This document shows, piece by piece, positions 26,827 to 35,597 of a DNA stretch of 64,000 bases. Source of the stretch: Devosia ginsengisoli (GTDB taxonomy: Bacteria; Pseudomonadota; Alphaproteobacteria; Rhizobiales; Devosiaceae); the NCBI RefSeq assembly GCF_007859655.1, contig NZ_CP042304.1:806001-870000 (forward strand). Direction: 5' to 3'. The notes below the pieces were generated by a model. It saw only the letters and a program-made list of their open reading frames with translations. It was not told the origin of the DNA and did no database searches. The position numbers and the translations under genes were made by a program. Every line of letters starts with the position of its first letter. The stretch's first letter is position 1.

Positions 26827-27954
26827 TCAACCTCGCGCCAATACGGCCTGGTAGAGCGCCTCGATCCCGTCGGTCATCGTGGCCAGTGAAAACCGGCTTT
26901 CGATATGGGCAAGACGCGCCAGCATCTCCGCCTCCGCCGCGTCGGGATCGTCCAACACGCCCTGCATCGCCGCACCCAGTGCCACGGCGTCACCTGATGG
27001 CACCAGGCTTGCCGCAGTCGGCCCGAAAATCTCGGGAATCCCGCCGACATTGGTGGTGATCACAGGCAGCCGCGCCGCTGCCGCTTCCAGCACCACATAG
27101 GGCAGGGACTCCGCCAGCGACGGCACCACCGCAATGCGCCCCCTGGCAAAGGTCGGCCGCGCCGGCTGCGCCCCCAGCAGCGTGATGCGTTCGCCCAGCC
27201 CCAGTCGGGCAATCTGCGCCTCGAATTCGCCCCGGCTGGGCCCGTCGCCTGCCATCACCAGATTGGCCGGCGTCCCGTCGGCGCGCTTCACCCCAACCAG
27301 CGCCTCGGCCAGCACATGAATGCCCTTGAGCTCCCGCAATTCGCCGACAAACACGAAATCCGCCGCATCCGGCTCCGGTACCATCGGAACGAATTCGTCC
27401 GGCGCCAGGCCGTTATGGATCACCTCGGTGGGGCAGGTGGGCGCCCCGATCAGCGCCGCATAGGTGGCCTGTGCATAGGCGCTCTCGAAGACGACCGCCC
27501 CGGTTCGCGCCATCAGCCAGCGCTCCAGCAGGTGGAACACCCGCCCGGACAGCGAAGACCGTGAAAAATGCAACACCCCGCCATGCGGCGTATAGAGCGC
27601 CACCGCCTTGCCGCCGCCCAGCAGCGCCAGCCGGGCGTAAAACCCGCCCTTGGCCCCATGCCCATGCATCACATCGATATCAAGCGAGCGGGCCAGCTTG
27701 CGCACCGCGAACGGCGTCTTGAGATCGCCCCCGCCCAGCACGCGGGGCATGGCAAAGCGGTGGATGCCCAGGCTCGCATGCGGCAGCAATTCGGCCAGCT
27801 TGCTTTCGGTCTGCGCGTCGTTGGCCAGGCTATCGACCACCAGGCCCACAGCGTGGCCATTGGCCGCCAAGGCCCGTGTCAGGTCCGCCACATGGCGGAA
27901 CAGCCCTCCCACCGGTGCCCGCATCACCTGCAGGATACGCAGTGGTTTGGCCAT
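26827..27954 (-). CDS. Glycosyltransferase family 4/1-like (GT-B)
   Basis: 375 residues. The N-terminal glycosyltransferase 4-type domain begins LRILQVMRAPVGGLFRHVADL, with GHGAKGGFYARLAL following. The C-terminal half has GELRELKGIHVLAEAL and PSLAESLPYVVLEAAAARLPV, where the Glu-rich block contacts the nucleotide sugar. Its start overlaps the export-protein stop by one base (TAATG). It is the only ordinary glycosyltransferase in the locus, suggesting a short repeat unit. Confidence 0.9.
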   Translation of the reverse strand: MAKPLRILQVMRAPVGGLFRHVADLTRALAANGHAVGLVVDSLANDAQTESKLAELLPHASLGIHRFAMPRVLGGGDLKTPFAVRKLARSLDIDVMHGHGAKGGFYARLALLGGGKAVALYTPHGGVLHFSRSSLSGRVFHLLERWLMARTGAVVFESAYAQATYAALIGAPTCPTEVIHNGLAPDEFVPMVPEPDAADFVFVGELRELKGIHVLAEALVGVKRADGTPANLVMAGDGPSRGEFEAQIARLGLGERITLLGAQPARPTFARGRIAVVPSLAESLPYVVLEAAAARLPVITTNVGGIPEIFGPTAASLVPSGDAVALGAAMQGVLDDPDAAEAEMLARLAHIESRFSLATMTDGIEALYQAVLARG

Positions 27955-28505
27955 TAGAACCAGCGTTCGAGAATGACGATCGTATCGCCCGGATAGATGG
28001 GGAAATCGAGATCGACATTGCCCTTGACCATCTCGTTGCCCTGGCGGCGATAGACCACGGCACGATTGCGGTCCGCCGTATCGGAGAACCCGCCCGACGT
28101 GCTGATCGCCGCCCGCACGGTCATGCCGTAGACATATTGGAACTGCCCGGCATTCTGCACCTCCCCCTGGATGAAGAAGGGCCGGTATTCCGCCACTTCC
28201 ACCGCCACATCGGGATTGCGCATATAGCCATTGGCCAAGGCCCCGGCCAGCCGGCTGGCGGCCATGGTCGTGGTGACGCCGCGCACCTGCACCGGCCCCA
28301 CCAGCGGGAAGGCGATCGAACCGCTATCATCGATGCGATAGGTGTCGCTCAGTTCAGTGTCGCCATAAACGGTCACCCGCACCGTGTCGCCGGTGTCGAG
28401 CTGATACGGCCCCTTGGTCTCGACCAGATAGGTCGCCGGGCGCGTTGTGGCGCATCCCGCCAGCGGCAGCATTAGCGCGATCGTGAGGACAGGCAGCCAG
28501 CGCAT
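27954..28505 (-). CDS. Polysaccharide export lipoprotein (Wza/ExoF family)
   Basis: 183-residue outer-membrane export component. A lipoprotein signal ends in LAGC near residue 18. The Poly_export domain follows (LDTGDTVRVTVYGDTELSDTY), then SLBB-type repeats (FFIQGEVQNAGQF). It is short compared with Wza (about 380) and lacks the C-terminal amphipathic helix, similar to the short ExoF-like forms. It diverges from the gene for the Wzz-like partner. Confidence 0.9.
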   Translation of the reverse strand: MRWLPVLTIALMLPLAGCATTRPATYLVETKGPYQLDTGDTVRVTVYGDTELSDTYRIDDSGSIAFPLVGPVQVRGVTTTMAASRLAGALANGYMRNPDVAVEVAEYRPFFIQGEVQNAGQFQYVYGMTVRAAISTSGGFSDTADRNRAVVYRRQGNEMVKGNVDLDFPIYPGDTIVILERWF

Positions 28506-28657
28506 GAGAATCCCGGGTCATTCAGTGCACCGCAATGTCGCGCGATCGTGGTTAACAAAGTCCTTCCGCGGCCATGGTATTCTTGCGATCTGCAAATGGG
28601 TTAACGGATTGATTACCACGATGAGGCGATAAGACGGCGCAGGAAAGAGGGGTGGCG

Positions 28658-30967
28658 ATGACGTTTGAGTCGCAGATGGTGCGTGATGCCCGGATCGATG
28701 TCGGCGCGGTGCTTGGCGTCGTGTTCAGGCGCCTGCCGCGCATCGCCATCGTGACGGTGGGCCTGCTGGCGGCAACCTTTGCCGTCGTCATGTTCATGCC
28801 GCGCCTTTATGAATCGTCCGCCTCCATCCTGGTCGAGCCGCGCAGCAACATCTATTTCCGCTCGCCCGGCGAACAGGTGCCGACCTCCCCGAGCGCCGAT
28901 GCCGGCGTGGTGTCCAGCCAGATCGAACTGATCAAGTCACGCGACACGCTGCTGAACGTCATCGACAAACTCGATCTGCGCTCGGTTCCGGAGTTCAACG
29001 GGGCAGGGGGCGGCGGCTTTTCGCCCATCGCCATCGTCTCGCAACTGCTCGGCCGCAAGGCCGCGCCGGTCAGCGTCGACGAAGTCGTCCTCAATACGCT
29101 CTACGATCGCCTGACCGTCATTCAGGAGCGCGACTCCCGTATCATTTCGGTGCTGGTGCGCTCCACCAGCCCGCAGCTTGCCGCCGATGTCGCCAATGCC
29201 GTCGCCAGCGCCCACGTTGCGCGCCGCACCCAACTCTCGCTGTCCGATACCGCCGAGGCGTCCGGCTGGCTGGCGGACGAGATCGCCAAGCTTCGCGTCT
29301 CGGTCACCGCGGCCGAGACGGCCGTCGCCAATTTCAAGGTCGATAACGACCTCTTCATCGGCACCAACAATACCAGCCTGGCCGACCAGCGGCTCTCCAC
29401 CATTGCCACGCAGATCACGGCCGCCCAGGAGCGCAAGAACACCGCCCTGTCTCGCGCCGCCCTCATTCGCGGCCTGATCGAGCAGGGCCAGCCCATCGAT
29501 GGCGTGGCCGATGTCCGCGAATCCGTGGTTATCCAGCAGCTCAGCCAGGAAAAGGCCCGCCTGCAGGGCGAAAAGGCCCAGCGCGCGGCCACTCTGCTCA
29601 GCAATCATCCGACCATCCTGGCGCTGACCGCCCAGATCGCCGAGCTGAACAACCAGATCACCCTCGAAGGTCGCCGTGTCGCCGATGCGCTCGAAGCCGA
29701 GGCGCAGATCGAGGCCGACCTCGAAACCTCCCTGCAGGCCGACCTGACCCGCGCCAAATCCTCCGCCTCGACAGCCACGCAGGATACCGTCACCCTCGAT
29801 GGCCTCGAACGCGAGGCCAAGGCCCAGCGCGACCTGCTCGAAGGCTACCTGCAGCGCTACAGCGAAGCCATGTCGCGCACCGAATCCAATTCCGCTCTGC
29901 CCGATGTGCGCGTCGTCAGCGTCGCCGCCCCGGCGGTTTCGCCGGCCTCGCCCAAGACCGCGCTTATCCTCTTGGCCGTCGGCATCGTGGCGCTGGCGAC
30001 CCAGCTCGGCATCATCATCTTCGGCGAGCTGATGTCCGGCCGCGCCATCGTGCCGCTGCGGGAGCCCGAGCGTCCCCAGGACGAGCTCGACGAAGTGCCC
30101 TTCATCGAAGCCGAGCTCGAGCCCGAACAGCGCTGGGAAGAGCCATCAGATCGCGCCATGCTCGAACCGGCGCCGGATGAGGATTTCGAGGTGGCATTCG
30201 AGCCCGACCTGGAACCCGAACCCCAGTTCGAGCCCGAACCCGAAATGGCCGAAGTGCCACCGGTCATGCCCGCCGAACCGCTCGCGCCTGTCCCCGATCC
30301 CGCCGAACTCGAACATCTGGTCGAGTCGCTGGCCCGCTTCGGCACGACCGAGGACGTGACCCCTGCCGAACCGGCACCGGTCCACGAACCCGCTGCCGCG
30401 CCGGTCCCCGATAGCCTGCCAGGAGTCATTGGCTTGGCGTCGCTCTCCTCCGATCTGGTGCTCGGCCGCACTCATCTGCTCATCCTCGCCGCGCATAGCG
30501 ACAGCGCCGACTGCGCTGCCCTCGCCGAAGAACTGGTGGCCGATGCGCTGGCCCGTGGCCTCAGCGTGGCCCTGATCGATGCCGGCAGCGCCCAGGCGGG
30601 CGACGAACCCGGCCTGTCCGATCTCAGCACCGGCACGGCCAGCTTTGGCGACGTGGTGCAGAAATCGGCCGATAACAGCTTTGCCGAAGTCGCGTGGGGG
30701 CAGGGGACCATTATCGACCGCGACTCCACCAAGCCGCTGACCCTGGTCGAGGCGCTTGGCGATATCTACGAAGTCGTGGTGCTGATGACCGGCCGCGTCG
30801 GCAGCGCCTCCACCCTGCCCATGTTCTACGACCTCGAAGGACGCCTCGTGCTGGTTGCCGGCGATGACGACGACCTGGCTTCGGTCGCCCGGTCACGCGA
30901 GCAATTGCTGGCCGCCGGTTTCGACCGCTGCGAAGTCGCCGCCGCCCCGGCCCGTGTCGCTGCCTGA
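28658..30967 (+). CDS. Polysaccharide co-polymerase (Wzc/GumC-like) with degenerate kinase domain
   Basis: 769 residues. The N-terminal Wzz domain has flanking membrane segments (about 35-55 and 435-460) around a long periplasmic coiled coil. An acidic Pro/Glu-rich linker (about 475-585) leads to a cytoplasmic domain shaped like a BY-kinase (HLLILAAHSDSADCAALAEE...GLSVALIDAG...VLMTGRV). The expected Walker A (GEGKST-like) is replaced by AHSDSADC, and no C-terminal Tyr cluster is seen, so kinase activity is unlikely. I choose ATG 28658 over GTG 28652. It probably regulates chain length and export. Confidence 0.88.
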   Translation: MTFESQMVRDARIDVGAVLGVVFRRLPRIAIVTVGLLAATFAVVMFMPRLYESSASILVEPRSNIYFRSPGEQVPTSPSADAGVVSSQIELIKSRDTLLNVIDKLDLRSVPEFNGAGGGGFSPIAIVSQLLGRKAAPVSVDEVVLNTLYDRLTVIQERDSRIISVLVRSTSPQLAADVANAVASAHVARRTQLSLSDTAEASGWLADEIAKLRVSVTAAETAVANFKVDNDLFIGTNNTSLADQRLSTIATQITAAQERKNTALSRAALIRGLIEQGQPIDGVADVRESVVIQQLSQEKARLQGEKAQRAATLLSNHPTILALTAQIAELNNQITLEGRRVADALEAEAQIEADLETSLQADLTRAKSSASTATQDTVTLDGLEREAKAQRDLLEGYLQRYSEAMSRTESNSALPDVRVVSVAAPAVSPASPKTALILLAVGIVALATQLGIIIFGELMSGRAIVPLREPERPQDELDEVPFIEAELEPEQRWEEPSDRAMLEPAPDEDFEVAFEPDLEPEPQFEPEPEMAEVPPVMPAEPLAPVPDPAELEHLVESLARFGTTEDVTPAEPAPVHEPAAAPVPDSLPGVIGLASLSSDLVLGRTHLLILAAHSDSADCAALAEELVADALARGLSVALIDAGSAQAGDEPGLSDLSTGTASFGDVVQKSADNSFAEVAWGQGTIIDRDSTKPLTLVEALGDIYEVVVLMTGRVGSASTLPMFYDLEGRLVLVAGDDDDLASVARSREQLLAAGFDRCEVAAAPARVAA

Positions 30968-30982
30968 CCTGGAGATGCATTC

Positions 30983-32023
30983 GTGTCAGCCAAATATGCG
31001 GCCATTCGCGCCATGTTCGAGGCCCTTTGGCTGTCGCGGCTGCCCGGCCTGATCCGCACGCTCTCGTCCTCCCGCGGCGTGATTTTCACGCTGCACCGCG
31101 TCTTGCCTGAAGAGCCGGCCGATTTCTCGCCCAATGCCATCCTGCAGGTGCGGCCCGATTTCCTCGACTATGTCATCGAGCGCGTTCGCGATCTCGATCT
31201 CGACATTGTCAGCCTCGATGAGGCCCTTGAACGCCTCGCCGCGCCCCAACCCGGCCGCCGCTTCATCGTCCTGACCTTCGACGATGCCTATAAGGACAAT
31301 CTGCGCCACGCGCTGCCCATCCTGCGTCGGCACGATGCGCCCTTCACTCTCTACGTGCCCACGGCACTGGTCGATGGCGTCGGCCAGCTCTGGTGGCAGG
31401 CCATCGAGGACATTATCACCCGCCAGGACGCCATCGCCATGACGTCGGACGGTCAGACCGACTATGTCGATACCAGCACCACTGTGCGGAAGAACGCGGC
31501 CTTCAACACCCTCTACTGGCAGATGCGCAAGATGCCCGAACCCGACCGGGTCGCGCTGGTACGCAGCTTCGCCACCGCCTATGGCTACGATCTCGACCGG
31601 CAATGCCGCGACCTGATCATGGATTGGCAGGAATTGCGCCTGTTTGCCGGCGATCCGCTCTGCACCATCGGCGCCCATACCGTCCATCATTACGAACTGG
31701 CCAAGCTCCCCATCGAGCAGGCCCGCAGCGAGATGGCCCAGTCGGTCGATATCCTGCTGGCGCAATTCGGCCAGCGTCCGGCCCATTTCTCCTATCCGCT
31801 CGGCGGCCCGCTCTCGGCCGACCAGCGCGAATTCGACCTCGCCCGCGAACTCGGCTTCCGCTCAGCGGTGACGACACGCCCCGGCGGCCTCTACGCCCGT
31901 CACGCGGCCTCGCCGCACGCTCTGCCGCGCGTGTCCTTGAACGGATACTTTCAATCTCGCCGCTATGTCGATGTTTTCGCTACCGGAGCAATCTTCTCCG
32001 CCATGGGCAAACTGACCGGATAG
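30983..32023 (+). CDS. Polysaccharide deacetylase family protein
   Basis: 346 residues with a NodB-like domain from about residue 95. Motif 1 is TFDDAYKDN (catalytic Asp and metal Asp), motif 2 is IGAHTVHH (metal His pair), and FSYPLGG follows as motif 3. There is no signal peptide, so it probably acts at the cytoplasmic face or on lipid-linked sugars. Start GTG 30983 has GGAG nine bases upstream. It follows the co-polymerase gene by 15 bp and probably tailors the exopolysaccharide. Confidence 0.9.
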   Translation: MSAKYAAIRAMFEALWLSRLPGLIRTLSSSRGVIFTLHRVLPEEPADFSPNAILQVRPDFLDYVIERVRDLDLDIVSLDEALERLAAPQPGRRFIVLTFDDAYKDNLRHALPILRRHDAPFTLYVPTALVDGVGQLWWQAIEDIITRQDAIAMTSDGQTDYVDTSTTVRKNAAFNTLYWQMRKMPEPDRVALVRSFATAYGYDLDRQCRDLIMDWQELRLFAGDPLCTIGAHTVHHYELAKLPIEQARSEMAQSVDILLAQFGQRPAHFSYPLGGPLSADQREFDLARELGFRSAVTTRPGGLYARHAASPHALPRVSLNGYFQSRRYVDVFATGAIFSAMGKLTG

Positions 32024-32040
32024 GCGGTTAGACTTTCCCA

Positions 32041-32084
32041 GTAGACCTCATGGTGAGCCTGTCGAACCACGAGGTCGTGGCACC
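32041..32084 (+). repeat. Family A repeat, single arm
   Basis: GTAGACCTCATGGTGAGCCT followed by GTCGAACCACGAGGTCGTGG, lying between convergent genes. Same unit as the left arm at 55381. Confidence 0.75.
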
Positions 32085-32088
32085 AACC

Positions 32089-32295
32089 CTAAGCGTCCGG
32101 CTTCGCCATCCAGCGAATAATCCACATGGCCGGAAACAGCCAGCCCATGCCCGCCACGATGAAATACGGCATCAGGATCCAGATCGGCAGGCCGGGCGGA
32201 AATGCCAGGTAGATCGAGGTGAACACCGACAGCCAGGCCACGATGGAGCCGAGGATCAGCAGGATTCCGAGTGCCTTGCGGCTGCGCTGGGTCAT
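32089..32295 (-). CDS. DUF2842 family small membrane protein
   Basis: 68-residue protein with two membrane segments (LGILLILGSIVAWLSVFTSI and the second ending GWLFPAMWIIRWM). The C-terminal pattern GWLFPAMxxIRWM fits DUF2842, an alphaproteobacterial family of about 65-75 residues with no assigned role. I favour ATG 32295; ATG 32304 is possible, and a reading from 32388 overlaps the divergent ctaA start. It is divergent from ctaA. Confidence 0.72.
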   Translation of the reverse strand: MTQRSRKALGILLILGSIVAWLSVFTSIYLAFPPGLPIWILMPYFIVAGMGWLFPAMWIIRWMAKPDA

Positions 32296-32373
32296 GTGCG
32301 GCATCGCGCCTGTTGCGGTAAGGTCCGCTCGGGCATACCACTCCGCCACGCCCATCGACACCGGGAATCTGCC

Positions 32374-33453
32374 GTGACCACCATCCAAAATGCCGCACTG
32401 AGCCAGACCACGATAGCCGGGGACCGGCTGCGCCCCGTGCGCATCTGGCTATACCTGCTGGCCTTCATGGTACTGTGCATGGTCATGGTCGGCGGCATGA
32501 CGCGGCTGACCGGGTCGGGCCTCTCCATCACCACCTGGCGCCCGATTTCCGGCATCATTCCGCCGCTGAACGAAGCCGATTGGTTGGCCGAATTCGCCGG
32601 CTACAAGCTGATCCCGCAATATGATGTCTATAACCACTGGATGACGCTGGAGGACTTCAAGGGCATTTTCTGGTGGGAGTGGATTCACCGTTTCCTCGGC
32701 CGCATGATCGGCTTCGCCTTCGCAATCCCCTTCGTGGTCTTCCTGGTGCAGAAGCGCCTGACCCGCGACATGGCCGTGCCTTTGGCCGGCCTGTTCCTGC
32801 TCGGCGGCTTCCAGGGCTTTCTGGGCTGGTGGATGGTCTCCTCCGGCCTCACCGAACTGACTTCGGTCTCCCAATACCGTCTCGCCACGCATCTCACCGC
32901 CGCCGCCTTGCTGCTGCTGGCACTGGTCTGGGTCGCCCGCCGCATGCGGCCGCAACCCACCGAGGGCAGGGTCACCCGCTTCAACGTGGTCTCCATCGCC
33001 CTGCTGCTCGTGCTGCTGGTGATCCAGATCGCCGCGGGCGGCTTCGTGGCGGGCATCGATGCCGGCATGGGCTACAACACCTGGCCGCTGATGGAAGGCA
33101 AGCTCATCCCCGACGGCCTGGGCGCCTATGAGCCGGGCTGGCGCAGCATGTTCGAGCATGGCCTCACCGTGCAGTTCAACCACCGCATGCTGGCCTATTT
33201 CATCACCGCGGTGATCGCCGTGCTGCTGTTCCTGCAGGCCCGCAAAGCAGGTTTGGGCGGCGTCCATCGCTGGCTGGTCCTCATCGCCGTGCTGGTGCTG
33301 GCGCAGGTGGGGCTGGGCATCGCCACGCTGCTCTCCATGGTGCAGATCGATCTGGCCGTCAGCCACCAGGGCCTGGCCTTCATTCTCGCCTCGAGCGTCT
33401 GCGCCTATCTCGCCGACCTCACCAAGACGCATTCACTGGGCGCGACGCGGTAA
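32374..33453 (+). CDS. ctaA: Heme A synthase (CtaA/COX15, type II)
   Basis: Oxidises heme O to heme A for cytochrome oxidase. The 359-residue membrane protein has eight predicted segments. Four conserved His are visible in WIHRFLGR, ATHLTAA, FNHRMLAYF and SHQGLAF. The block GGMTRLTGSGLSITTWRP at the N-terminus is typical. The start is GTG 32374; an in-frame reading to 32050 crosses repeat sequence and is rejected. No cytochrome oxidase gene is in the window. Confidence 0.94.
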   Translation: MTTIQNAALSQTTIAGDRLRPVRIWLYLLAFMVLCMVMVGGMTRLTGSGLSITTWRPISGIIPPLNEADWLAEFAGYKLIPQYDVYNHWMTLEDFKGIFWWEWIHRFLGRMIGFAFAIPFVVFLVQKRLTRDMAVPLAGLFLLGGFQGFLGWWMVSSGLTELTSVSQYRLATHLTAAALLLLALVWVARRMRPQPTEGRVTRFNVVSIALLLVLLVIQIAAGGFVAGIDAGMGYNTWPLMEGKLIPDGLGAYEPGWRSMFEHGLTVQFNHRMLAYFITAVIAVLLFLQARKAGLGGVHRWLVLIAVLVLAQVGLGIATLLSMVQIDLAVSHQGLAFILASSVCAYLADLTKTHSLGATR

Positions 33454-33504
33454 TATAATACCGCATCCGTAACCCATTGAAATACAACGCTCTTTTAAAG
33501 GCGC

Positions 33505-33533
33505 TTGACCCATATCGAATCCTGCTCTAGTGG
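33505..33533 (+). promoter_or_regulatory. Probable rplM-rpsI promoter
   Basis: TTGACC (33505-33510) lies 17 bp before a weak TAGTGG (33528-33533), and the transcript would have a leader of about 65 nt. The leader can pair GGGCT (33545-33549) with AGCCC (33576-33580). The -10 is poor, so the call is tentative. Confidence 0.4.
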
Positions 33534-33603
33534 AGCGGCCGAACGGGCTGCTTTCCTCCTTGGATGAAGGCTGCAAGCCCCAGGAAATCTAGGGAATTCT
33601 AGC

Positions 33604-34068
33604 ATGAGCACTTACTCGGCAAAACCGAGCGAGATTGAAAAGAAGTGGATCCTGATCGACGCCAATGGCCTCGTCGTGGGCCGCGTCGCTTCGATCATCG
33701 CTTCGCGTCTGCGCGGCAAGCACAAGCCGACCTTCACCCCGCATATGGACATGGGCGACAACATCGTTGTCATCAATGCCGACAAGGTGAAGCTCACCGG
33801 CCGCAAGCTGGACCAGCATAAGTTCTATTGGCACACCGGCTTCCCCGGCGGCATCAAGGACCGGTCTGCCCGTCAGATCCTGGAAGGCCGTTTCCCCGAG
33901 CGCGTGCTCGAAAACGCCGTCCGCCGCATGATGCCGGGTGGTCCGCTGACCCGCGCCCAGCTCAAGAACCTCCGCGTCTATTCCGGCGCCGAGCATCCCC
34001 ATGAAGCGCAGAACCCGGCCAAGCTGGACGTTGCTGCGATGAACTCCAAGAATGCGCGGGTGAAGTAA
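33604..34068 (+). CDS. rplM: 50S ribosomal protein L13
   Basis: Large-subunit ribosomal protein, 154 residues, with [36 protein letters not shown] and the late block [22 protein letters not shown]. Length and sequence match alphaproteobacterial L13. It is paired with rpsI, one base apart, as in most bacteria. Confidence 0.98.
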   Translation: MSTYSAKPSEIEKKWILIDANGLVVGRVASIIASRLRGKHKPTFTPHMDMGDNIVVINADKVKLTGRKLDQHKFYWHTGFPGGIKDRSARQILEGRFPERVLENAVRRMMPGGPLTRAQLKNLRVYSGAEHPHEAQNPAKLDVAAMNSKNARVK

Positions 34069-34069
34069 T

Positions 34070-34552
34070 ATGGCTGAAACCATCAACTCCCTCGAAGACC
34101 TCGCGACCACTGACGTCGCTCCGGCCGTGAACACCGCTCCGGTGCATGTCCAGAAGCTCGACGCCCAGGGCCGTGCCTATGCCACCGGCAAGCGCAAGAA
34201 CGCCGTTGCTCGCGTCTGGATCAAGCCGGGCAAGGGCAATGTCGTGGTGAACGGTCGCGAATTCGCCACCTATTTCGCTCGTCCGGTGCTCCAGCTCATC
34301 GTCAAACAGCCGATCGTCGCCACCGAGCGCACTGACCAGTATGACGTCGTCGTCACCGTTGCCGGTGGTGGCCTGTCCGGTCAGGCCGGCGCCGTGCGTC
34401 ACGGCATCTCCAAGGCGCTGAACTTCTTCGAGCCGGGCCTGCGTCCGATCCTCAAGAAGGGCGGCTTCCTGACCCGCGACAGCCGCGTCGTCGAACGCAA
34501 GAAGTACGGCAAGGCCAAGGCCCGTCGTTCCTTCCAGTTCTCCAAGCGCTAA
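34070..34552 (+). CDS. rpsI: 30S ribosomal protein S9
   Basis: Small-subunit ribosomal protein, 160 residues. The conserved region starts at [20 protein letters not shown], and the protein ends in [13 protein letters not shown], the basic tail that reaches the P-site tRNA. An acidic N-terminal extension of about 40 residues ([15 protein letters not shown]) is common in alphaproteobacteria. A hairpin terminator follows. Confidence 0.98.
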   Translation: MAETINSLEDLATTDVAPAVNTAPVHVQKLDAQGRAYATGKRKNAVARVWIKPGKGNVVVNGREFATYFARPVLQLIVKQPIVATERTDQYDVVVTVAGGGLSGQAGAVRHGISKALNFFEPGLRPILKKGGFLTRDSRVVERKKYGKAKARRSFQFSKR

Positions 34553-34570
34553 GCTTCGGATCGAATGTGC

Positions 34571-34600
34571 AAAGGGCCGGGAAACCGGCCCTTTCTTTTT
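34571..34600 (+). terminator. Intrinsic terminator after rpsI
   Basis: AAAGGGCCGG (34571-34580) and CCGGCCCTTT (34585-34594) form a GC-rich stem with a GAAA loop, followed by CTTTTT. Confidence 0.9.
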
Positions 34601-34610
34601 GCCCGGATAC

Positions 34611-34751
34611 CCCCTCCTAACCTCCCCCTGATAGGGGGAGGAATCTGGCCGGCGAATGGGGCAAGATCGCGCCACAAACGCGATCTGTTCCTCCCCCTAT
34701 CAGGGGGAGGCCCCCGCCCTTCGTTCAGAAGAAATTACCGGGTGAGGGGTT
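34611..34751 (+). repeat. Palindromic repeat cluster with a truncated family B unit
   Basis: Two facing CTCCCCCTGATAGGGGGAG-type palindromes (about 34622-34642 and 34690-34710) precede TTCGTTCAGAAGAAATTACC (34720-34739) and GGGTGAGGGG. The last part is a family B hairpin missing most of its left arm. It fills the gap between rpsI and the next gene. Confidence 0.75.
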
Positions 34752-34784
34752 GCGATCTCTCCGCGTCCACCAGATTTTGTCAGC

Positions 34785-35420
34785 ATGCAAATCCTCGTCA
34801 CCCGTTTCCATCTCCTGCTGCTGACCGTCACGCTGGCCATGACCGGCGTCGGCATGCTGCGGATTCCGGAGGATTTCGTCTTTCTCGCCCACTGGTCCGG
34901 CACCAGTGCCGACTGGCTCTGGCCGCGCCTGGTCATCTTCGTGGCGCCGGCAATCCAGTTGCTGCTCATGGCCATTTTCTTCCTGCTCGGCCGCCTGCTG
35001 ACGAAAAACCAGTATGCCAAGGCCCAGCATATCCTCCAGCCGGCTTTGACCGCGCTGATGGGTGTCGTTGCCGCCACCCAGCTCGGCCTGCTGCTGTCAG
35101 GCATCGGCTCCGATCTCGATTTCGTCCGCGTCACCGCCTTTGCCCTTGGCGCGGCGCTGCTCCTGCTCGGCGTCGTCCTCTACGAAGCCGAGCGCCACAC
35201 CTATGCCGGCCTGCGCATGCCCTGGCCGGTGCGCTCCGACCTGGCCTGGCGCATCGTCCATCGCGCCACCGGCATGAGCTACGGCCTCGGCGGCGTCTGC
35301 GTGCTGGTCCTGGCCTGGCTCGATGCCGGCATCGGCATGCTGATCCTGTCCTTCGCCGCCGCCCTTCTGCTGCCCGCCGTGGTGGCCGGGCTGGTCACCG
35401 TGCTGTTTCTCAACCGCTGA
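34785..35420 (+). CDS. SdpI-family membrane protein (orphan)
   Basis: 211 residues with six hydrophobic segments. The block GLRMPWPVRSDLAWRIVHRATG matches the SdpI-type signature (IRTPWxxxSxxxWxxTHRxxG). A second family member lies 2 kb downstream beside an ArsR-like gene; this one has no regulator. SdpI of Bacillus gives immunity to the SdpC toxin, but most homologues have no known role. No clear ribosome-binding site precedes ATG 34785, so the start is uncertain. Confidence 0.7.
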   Translation: MQILVTRFHLLLLTVTLAMTGVGMLRIPEDFVFLAHWSGTSADWLWPRLVIFVAPAIQLLLMAIFFLLGRLLTKNQYAKAQHILQPALTALMGVVAATQLGLLLSGIGSDLDFVRVTAFALGAALLLLGVVLYEAERHTYAGLRMPWPVRSDLAWRIVHRATGMSYGLGGVCVLVLAWLDAGIGMLILSFAAALLLPAVVAGLVTVLFLNR

Positions 35421-35597
35421 CCGCGCAGCATGGCCATTGCTGGGAATGGCTCGCTCCCGGCAGGAAATTTCCCGCAAAGCCCCCGAAACGCAATGCTTTG
35501 CGCTGCGATTTTTCCGTTAAGGGCGTAGAATCGTGCTTAATTTCGAGGCGTGCCGCCCAATTGTTGGGCGTGCCCTCGGCTCATTGCAGGTCAACAC

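Noticed and set aside
25310..26854. 514-codon open frame antisense to the WcaJ-type transferase gene
   Set aside because: Shadow of the real gene; composition is His/Gln/Arg-rich and no domain is seen.
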